This document shows positions 57,181-64,000 of a DNA stretch of 64,000 nt, piece by piece. Every line of letters begins with the position of its first letter. The stretch's first letter is position 1. The position numbers and the translations under genes were made by a program. Origin of the DNA: Muscardinus avellanarius (lineage: Eukaryota; Chordata; Mammalia; Rodentia; Gliridae); NCBI GenBank assembly GCA_963383645.1, contig OY726565.1:25418466-25482465 (forward strand), in the 5' to 3' direction. Under the pieces are notes generated by a model. The model was not told the origin of the DNA and made no database searches. It was given only the letters and a program-made list of their open reading frames with translations.

Positions 57181-57489
57181 CCCACAGGACATTCTCGATG
57201 CGTGTATAAACCAGTGTGTGGTGCCTGCCTTGCATTCTTCAGGCTCCCGCAACGCTGACTCACAGATCTGAACTCAGCGGTGTGACTCTAGTCTTACTTG
57301 GAGGATATTTCATTTCTCCCTCACTGCTGTCATGCTCACAGGGGTTTCAGCTCAGTACCATTATTCCCAAGTAGGATTACTCTTTAGGTTAACCCAGTCT
57401 TTTTTCTACCTCTTTGGATTATTTTTATTTTTTCTGTTCTTCTTCCGTATCATATAGTGTAAGAGCCTTTGCCCTCATAACATACTGTG
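57181..57489. other. Unique DNA
   Basis: Nothing recognised. Confidence 0.4.
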
Positions 57490-57555
57490 CCATGACTTTA
57501 ATGTGTTCCCTCCAAAATTCAGGTGTTGTCAATGGAATAACATTAAGACATGGGT

Positions 57556-57728
57556 CTGGGGGCAGTGAGACACACTTGCAATCCCAGTATTTGGGAGGCT
57601 GAGACAAGAGGATCACAGGTTCAAGGTCAGCCATGGCAACTGAGCCAGACCTTGTTCAAAATATAAAATAAAAATAGCTGGGAGTGTATCTCATGCATAG
57701 AGTGCTCATGAGTACAATCCCCAGTACC
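57556..57728 (+). mobile_element. B1-dID-type SINE in the LTR
   Basis: B1 half (GGGGGCAGTGAGACACACTT) and ID half (GCTGGGAGTGTATCTCATGC, GAGTACAATCCCCAGTACC), continued by a GA repeat. Confidence 0.88.
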
Positions 57729-57765
57729 GAGAGAGAGAGACAGAGACAGACAGATACAGAGAGAA

Positions 57766-57801
<36 letters not shown>
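57729..57801. repeat. (GA)n microsatellite in a SINE tail
   Basis: GA repeat with early ACAGA interruptions, the last 34 bases or so pure. Confidence 0.93.
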
Positions 57802-57804
<3 letters not shown>

Positions 57805-58559
57805 TGAGAGGCTTTACTTTTAATGAACTAGCCAAATTCTTAAACTAATCTAAATATATTGGCTTTTAATCTCATTAATGAGATTTAGGCCCATTACATA
57901 AAGAAGCTTTCTGCAGCATTTGGTTAGCTTGCTAGTTTGCCTTTCTGCCTTTCTGCCGTGAGCCATGTGAGAACACAGCAAGAAAGCTCTCACCATACCA
58001 ACTGCCTGAGCCTTGAGCTTGGACTGCCCTGCCTCCAGACCTGTGGGAAAATAAACCTCAGCTGTTTATAAATTACCCAGTTTCTAGTATTTTGTTATAG
58101 CTATACAGATCCACTTAAGGCAAACTATTACATAATTATTATTCTCAAGGGTAATTATTGTCATTTATTAATATTGTTGTTATTATTACTTTGACATTTT
58201 TTTGTACTAGGAATAGAACCCAGGAGTATTTTGCCTCCAAGCTACACCCCCAAGCTCTTTTTCTTTTTTCTTTTTTTTAAATTTATTTTTATTGGTGCGT
58301 TGTAATCATATATCACATTGGAATACAAGACTTGAGAGGATATACAAGCACCCATCATCCAATTAGCCCTCATCCAGTCCCCATCCCATTCCCTCCCACT
58401 CCCTCGATCCCATGCTTGTTTGGTGATTAACTTTGATACATATGTTTATGTACCTCAGCCTCAGTGGCCCCAGCACCAGCCTTGCCTCACGGCAGGCTCC
58501 TATCCTAGCTTTGCTGTGTCCGTCGCCAGTCTCACCCCTCAGCAGGCTCTAATCCGAGC

Positions 58560-59087
58560 ACCCTCTTCGTCCAACTATTTGTCCCACATTCTCGAGGGTG
58601 TGTGGTGGTGGTAGCATTCTACCTCTCAGGTCATTACTTCAAAGGTTCCAGGTGTAATGCATCAGATCTCTGCCTCCTCTGAGTTCTGGCCACTGCCATT
58701 GCCACTGCCTCCACCATTTCAAATCTTTCCCAAGTTCTTTTTCTGCTCTGAATGTTTTCCAGTCTTCCTAAGCATGCGCGATGGTAGCATTCAACCTTTG
58801 GTGTAATTTCTCCAAAAAAAAAATAAGGTTGGTAGGCTCCGATTTCTGCTTCTCCTGAATACAAGTCTCCACTGCCAACGCGGAGACCGCTTTCAGCACC
58901 ACTTTCTCCTTGGTCTCTGCTAAAGTCTCTCTTCTTACAGGTGCTGTCCAAGATTCTTAACAATGTAGAGAAGAAGCAGTCCTCCTTAGCAGGGAATTTT
59001 TCCAATATTTCCAGTTCATTTGGATAAGTTTTGTCTGCATCTCCAGTATCCTGTCATCTGCCACCTCCTTGACTCCTCTCTGATATT
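58560..59087 (-). other. Unique body of composite copy B with a minus-strand frame
   Basis: A minus-strand frame from 59053 to 58634 is open (about 140 codons), containing QDTGDADKTYPNELEILEKF and further down KVECYHRACLGRLENIQSRK, ending TAA after HLEPLK. Just upstream is an in-frame TGA. Copy A shares the start but has a stop where this copy reads on. No family recognised. Confidence 0.5.
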
Positions 59088-59117
59088 TTCCTTTTTTATT
59101 TTTCTTTTCCTTTTTTA

Positions 59118-59392
59118 CAGGGTCCTTCCGTGGAGAGGGGGGTCACCTAGGGGTGCCCCGCCAGCTCCTGCCCACTTGCCCAGGGTTGGGGTGGGGGGCC
59201 CGGGCCACGGGGTCCTTCCAGGTGGGGAGGGGGGGTCGCCTAGGGGTGCCCCCGCCAGCGCCTGCTCACCCACCCAGGGCCGGGGCAGGGGGGGGCCCAG
59301 GCCACGGGGTCCTTCTGGGTGGGGAGGGGGGTCGCCTAGGGGTGCCCCCGCCAGTGCCTGCCCACTGGCCCAGGGCTGGGGCCGGGGGGCTT
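59118..59392. repeat. GC-rich 90-97-bp tandem repeat at the 5' end of copy B
   Basis: GGTCCTTCC/T starts at 59121, 59211 and 59308. Each unit has a G run, GTCGCCTAGGGGTGCCCC and CCAGGGC. It does not match the 140-bp repeat of copy A. Confidence 0.85.
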
Positions 59393-59526
59393 ATTTTTTC
59401 TTTTGTAAAAGGGTCTCACTAAATATCATAGTGCTTCATTAAGTTGCTGAGGCTGGTCTTAAACCTGAAAACTGCTGTCTCAGCTTCCCAAGTACTGAGA
59501 TTAGAGATGTGTGCCACCACAATGGC

Positions 59527-61074
59527 TTTGCTATTTTATTGTTTTTGTCGTTCTTTCCCAGGACTTACCCCAGGGCCTACCATTTTCAAGGCACAAGGGT
59601 GATACTTTTCCTAATTCTTTCAGTATTCTTTGCTTGTAACCTTTTCTTTTATCTGCTTTTTTTTCCTCTCCTTTCTGATTTCATCTATTGAAGTCATCTA
59701 TTAAAGAAACTTCATCTATCTAAGAATGTTGGCCTAAATATATGTATGAACATATTCATTATCTGGAAAAACTTCTTATATCCAATTTTTAATGTGAAAA
59801 AAACACTTGAAAACATGTGTTTTGAACACATTTCATAACTGTCTATGTGTCCTGGCTAATGAATAAAATTTGTCCTTCCCACTAATGCTGAAACCTGAGT
59901 TTTCTCTAAACTCATTACAACTTGAGACTCCACATGTCATCATTGAAATTAACCTTGAGGCTTGACTCAGAGATTTAACTCTATTTCTCAGAGGCTTGTT
60001 CCAAAAAGTGGGAGTCCTAAACCTGAGTATAGTAAAAAGAAGCAATTTTCAGGGTCTTATGTATCTTTCCTTGTACCCTTTCCTTTTTTGGTGCTAACTT
60101 CTCTTGTCCTGACTCCCAAAGTGCCATCCACTTATTCTTCTTTCTTGCCGTGCCCCACTTGCTCTTGGTAAATATATACTGAATGATTCACATACGTACA
60201 TTACAGTGGAACAACTTCAGACTTGGTTCTACCATTTACTTATTGTGTTATTTAGAGAAAAATCTTTTGGTTTTTCTATTGTTGAATAGAGAATAGTACC
60301 TACCTCATTTGACTATGAAAATTAAATAAGATAATATATACTATAATCACATTATTCTACCATCCAAAAAATCTAAGTGAATATAACTATAGAATTATCC
60401 TGAACTTTCTAATCATTATCACTAGTATTACATCTCCCATGAACATTATCATTTTAGCTGTTCATAAAAACAAAATAAGTGAACCTTTCATTCTGGATAT
60501 TTGGGCATAAACAAGAGAGTGGGTAAAAGAGCTCCTCCCAGGAACCTTAAATTTTCACTCAGTATCAACTGTCTGGCCCATATTTCCTAGAATGGTTCAT
60601 GGTAATCTCAAATATGAGAGTTACAGGTCCTGTTGAATATATAAACATATAATAAATATAAACATACAAAAAATATTCTGGCTTCAGAAATAATATTTCA
60701 AGTTTTGAGAGTTTCTTGTAATTTGGGGGCAGGGCAGAGGGGGAAGAATAGTTGCATCTCTTCACTTACTAAAAAATTGCATTAGAAGCATTCTCAGAAA
60801 AATAATTTATAATAAATTTACAACTACTTATGTAATGAATTCCTAAGAGACACTGGAAGTTCCATTTAGAGCAAATACTAAGACAAATGAAAGAATCTGT
60901 GTTTTTCTTTAAAAAAAAGAAAAGGAACTGATTTCTCAAATACTTTCTATCCAAGGAGCATTATTGATTTTCTCAGGGTTATAGTACAACTTTATACCTT
61001 GTAAATCTGATGAAAAGAATTTCCAGACCTTGCCTTACAGCACCAGGCTCCAGAGAGGAAAAGTAAATAAGGAG
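59527..61074. other. Unique AT-rich DNA
   Basis: No gene recognised. Frames at 59833-60171 overlap on both strands without domains. Confidence 0.4.
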
Positions 61075-61663
61075 CTGAAGTGAGCAGCTGCGGATCATTC
61101 GGGTGTAATTCAGCAATTCTTTCAGCACAAAGAATGTCTAAAACTCCCAGTGGCCAAGCTCATCATGCCCTCCAGGGACTCAGAACAGAGCTCAAAACCA
61201 GAAAAGAAATACGCCAGCCTCACGGCCGAGGGCGTAACAGCAGCACCATATTGTCAGCGGCTGCAGCAAGTTCACCATGCCCGCGACAGCTCCAGATCAG
61301 CGCATTCAACAACTGTAAGTGAAATTGTGACCCCTAAAGGTGAAATCCTAGCACTGCACCCCCAAGGACTTGGGCAGCTTTGATAATCTTCCTGGGTCTG
61401 AGATTTTGCAGTCCAACCCAGTGAAGGAGTAACAGTGGCAGAGATACCACACCCTAGTCGAAGCTCCCCATGGGAAAACACAAAGCCCGGCACCCCCATG
61501 GTATCTCACAGCCTCGATTAACTCCCTGGGTCTGAGACTTTGCGATAAAACCAGTAAAGGAGTAGTGGCAACTGAGATTATGAAAAACTCAAGATGCAGA
61601 GCACCCTAAGTGAAGTTGTGGTGACCAAGGGAAGAACCCAGAAAGGCACAAACTTCTGAAATC

Positions 61664-62580
61664 ATGGGAAAGAGGAATAACAATGGAGCAATAAATGCCC
61701 ACAACCCCATAATATCAGAATCGGATAACACAGAAATTCAGAGATCTCCAGAAGATGAAATCAGGAATATAACTGTAGAAATAATATAGGAACTTCGAAA
61801 AGAATTTAGAGAGAGTCTAAAAAAAAATAAAGGATGCAATCAATGAAGTAAAGGTGTCAATTCAAACTATAAACAATCGATTAGATCACATGGAGAATAG
61901 AATCTCACATCTAAAAGATGATCACTCCAAAGATGAATGCATAATTTATAACTTAGAAAAAAAATCAGACAGCAGGAATTTGACATTGAAGAAATATGGG
62001 CCCATTTTAAGAGAGCTAACCTAAGAATAATCAGAATAGAGGAGGGAAAAGAAGGTGAAACCAAAGGGATCAATAATCTCTTCAAGGAAGTAATAGCAGA
62101 AAAGATTCCAAACATAGACCAAGAGGTCGATACACATGTCCAGGAAACTTATAGAACTCCCTTTAGACAGGATCAGAGAAGAGGTTCCCCATGCCACCTA
62201 ATTGTCAAAATGACCAATGTGGAAGTCAAGGAGAGAATCTTAAAGGCAACGAAAACAAAGGCCAAGTGACATTCAGAGGCAAACCAATTCGAATCACTCA
62301 AGACTTCCCAAACCAAGTCATGAAAGCCAGAAGGGCTTGGAGTAACATATTCCAAATGCTGAAAGAAAACAACTTTCAGCCAAAAATTTTCTACCCAGAA
62401 AAACTATCTATCAAATTAGATGGGGAAATAAGAAGCTTCCATGACAAACAGAAACTGAAGGAATTTATTTCTTCAAAACCAGCTCTAGAGAAAATATTCA
62501 AAGAGATTAACTACAAAGAAGATATATGTAATACACACCAGAACCAGAGAAACAAGATTTTCCATCCAGCAGATAATTAA
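61664..62580 (+). pseudogene. L1 ORF1 (broken)
   Basis: L1 ORF1p is a trimeric nucleic-acid-binding protein that packages L1 RNA in the cytoplasm. The frame likely starts at ATG 61664 (MGKRNNNGA), but a TAG at 61787-61789 stops it at codon 42, and further shifts follow in the coiled-coil part. The C-terminal part is open from 62191 to 62580: VTFRGKPIRITQDFP, then KARRAWSNIFQMLKENNFQP and FISSKPALEKIF, the order found in the RRM/C-terminal domain of L1 ORF1p. It ends at TAA 62578. Not functional as a whole. Confidence 0.88.
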
Positions 62581-62639
62581 GCAAAGTACAATAAACAATA
62601 TTTTAAATAGAAATAAAATCTTAACTAGTTAGGAATTAA

Positions 62640-64000
62640 AAGTTATCTCTTAATAATCACACTGAATGTAAATGACCTCAATTCCCCAATAAAAAGACAT
62701 AAAGTGTCAAAATGGATTAAAATCCAGAATCCATCTATCTGCTGCTTACAAGAAACATACCTTACAAGTAAAGATAGTAATAAATTCAAGGTAAAGAGCT
62801 GGAGCAAGGTAATCCATGAGTAGCAACTATTATATCAGATAAGTTAGACTTGAAACCCAAACTTATTAGAAGAAACAAAGAAGGTCATATTTTACTGGTA
62901 AAAGGAATAATCCAGCAAGAGGAAATAACAATAATCAAAATCTATGCCCCAAACATAGGTGCAGCTACTTTCATAAAACAAACACTTTGTGACATGAAGT
63001 CACACATACATCCCAATACAATAATACTGGGAGACTTCAATACACCTTTCACAACATTAGACCGATCTTCCAGACAAAAGGTCAGTAAAGATGCCTCAGA
63101 ACTAAAGAACACCATTAATCAAATGAACCTGTTGGACACATAGAATATTTCACCCAACTACAGCAGAGTTTATATTTTTCTCAACTGCTCACAGAACCTT
63201 CTCCAAAAATAGATCACATCCTGGGACACAAAATGAGCACTGCAAATTCAGAAAATGTTACATACTTCCCTGTGTCATTTCAGACCATAATGGAATGCAA
63301 CTAGAAATCAACTATAAGAAGACCCAGAGAAATAACATGAACATGTGGAGACTGAACACCACACTTCTGAATGAAGAATGAGTCATAGAAGATGTAAGAG
63401 GTGAAATCAAGGAATTTCTAGAAACAAAGGAAAATAAAGATACAACATATCAAAACCTCTGGGACACTTTCAGGGCAGTATTAAGAGGAAATTTTATAGC
63501 ACTGAGCATTCACAAAAGAAAAACAGAAAATCTTCAAATAAATAATCTAACAACACACCTCAAAGCCCTTGAAAATCAGGAACAACATAACCCCAAAGCC
63601 AGTAGAAGACAAGAAATTATTAAAATTAGAGCAGAAATTAACAAAAAGAAAAAAAATACAAAAAAAATCAACAAAACTAACAGCTGGTTTCTTGAAAAAA
63701 TTAACAAGATAGATAAACCACTAGCCAATCTAACTAAAAAAAAGAGAGAATCAACCAAATTATGAAGATAAGATATGAAAATGGAGACATTACTACTGAC
63801 AGTGTAGAAATCCAGAGGATTATCAGAAACCACTTTGAAAAACTATACTCCAACAAAATGGAAAATCTGGAGGAAATCGACAACTTTCTAGATAAATGCA
63901 ACCTTCCTAAACTGAGCCAAGACCTTCCTGAACTGAGCCAAGAAGACATAGAACACTTAAATCAACCAATAACAATCAAAGAGATTGAAACAGCAATAAA
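62640..64000 (+). pseudogene. L1 ORF2 N-terminal part (endonuclease side), broken
   Basis: ORF2p supplies endonuclease and reverse transcriptase. Visible parts of the APE-like endonuclease: NVNDLNSPIKRHKV at about 62667, a SICCLQETYL-type segment near 62733-62762 (catalytic Glu within QET), and IKIYAPN...IILGDFNTP at about 62935-63050 (Asp and Asn of GDFN). A stop (TAG near 62820) and one after LLDT (63141-63143) break the frame, and later segments need further shifts. The reverse transcriptase part lies beyond the window. Confidence 0.88.

Larger units (their letters stand above)
57490..58135 (+). mobile_element. MaLR-type LTR split by a SINE
   Basis: Left part 57490-57555 (ATGTGTTCCCTCCAAAATTC), right part about 57803-58135 (AGCCATGTGAGAACACAGCA, CTTGAGCTTGGACTGCCCTG, CTGTTTATAAATTACCCAGT, TTTTGTTATAGC), which follow the MLT1/MST LTR in order. 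GAAAATAAACC near 58047 is the polyA-signal region. Confidence 0.82.
58276..59395 (-). mobile_element. Composite SVA-like retroelement, copy B (short form)
   Basis: On the minus strand: GC-rich tandem repeats (59118-59392), pyrimidine-rich stretch on the + strand (59088-59117), unique body (58560-59087), only about two VNTR units (58456-58560), then the L1 3' UTR-like end (58276-58455) with CATTGGAATACAAGACTTGA as in copy A. Similar TTTTTTCTTTT runs at both edges (about 58262-58273 and 59395-59404) may be the target-site duplication. The VNTR-to-L1 junction differs from copy A, where a further 170 bases of L1-like text lie in between. Confidence 0.78.
58198..59526 (-). mobile_element. B1-dID-type SINE split by composite copy B
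   Basis: Antisense ID half at 58198-58262 (GGAATAGAACCCAGGAGTAT, GCTACACCCCCA), then the composite element, then antisense B1 half at about 59396-59526 (AAAAGGGTCTCACTAAATAT ... GTGTGCCACCACAATGGC). Insertion is in the T-rich linker, the usual L1 target. Confidence 0.85.
61075..64000 (+). mobile_element. L1 LINE, 5' part, runs off the window
   Basis: 5' UTR about 61075-61663, ORF1 about 61664-62580, ORF2 from about 62640 to the window end. The 5' UTR holds two repeats starting CCTGGGTCTGAGA (61390, 61529), about 139 bases apart. ORF1 ends with the RNA-binding C-terminal region; ORF2 starts with the endonuclease domain. Several stops and shifts make the copy defective. The 5' boundary is approximate. 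Confidence 0.9.

Noticed and set aside
59020..59442. 140-codon + strand frame rich in Gly/Pro/Ala
   Set aside because: It is the GC-rich tandem repeat of composite copy B, with no Gly-X-Y regularity, so not a collagen exon.

Overview
The window looks like a piece of mammalian nuclear genome from a rodent outside the mouse/rat lineage. The main evidence is about 40 copies or fragments of a dimeric SINE. Its left half resembles a 7SL-derived B1 and its right half an ID (tRNA-like) unit, the B1-dID type known from squirrels, dormice, beavers and relatives. Rodent-type L1 elements, old mammalian repeats (MIR, L2, MER5A, Tigger, MaLR LTRs) and long CA/GT microsatellites fit this. I cannot name the species. 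There are no operons or prokaryotic genes, and nearly all open frames lie inside repeats.

Only one host coding exon is convincing: a 54-bp collagen Gly-X-Y exon on the + strand at 42064-42117, with clean splice sites. The rest therefore reads as intron of a very large collagen-type gene, at least on the two sides of that exon. I could not tell which collagen gene it is.

Layout: 1-783 is the 3' end of a class II (betaretrovirus/IAP-like) endogenous retrovirus: an internal tail with a constitutive transport element (CTE)-like RNA export signal, a polypurine tract and a 3' LTR. 784-19260 is AT-rich intronic DNA with scattered SINEs, MIRs, two MaLR-like LTR pieces and a fossil of a hAT-transposase-like reading frame near 11.1-11.4 kb. 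19263-25050 is an L1 on the minus strand with a SINE inside it. 26166-29858 is a composite retroelement on the minus strand: GC-rich 5' repeats, a body of about 500 bp, a 2-kb array of 50-bp repeats, then an L1 3' end, all between target-site duplications. 30-44 kb is intron with SINEs, L2, MER5A, an old L1 and the collagen exon. 44.57-46.09 kb is an L1 3' end on the + strand with two SINEs inserted. 46-57 kb is intron with SINEs, a Tigger transposon and a CTG repeat. 57.5-59.5 kb holds a MaLR LTR and a second, short copy of the composite element nested in a SINE. 61.08-64.0 kb is the 5' part of an L1 on the + strand that runs off the window.

The most interesting item is the composite element. 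Two copies share the same parts in the same order but differ in repeat number and in the GC-rich 5' sequence. This design recalls the primate SVA and gibbon LAVA elements, where a VNTR-bearing passenger is moved by L1. The second is the retroviral CTE, whose double loop motif and pairing stems can be read directly from the sequence.
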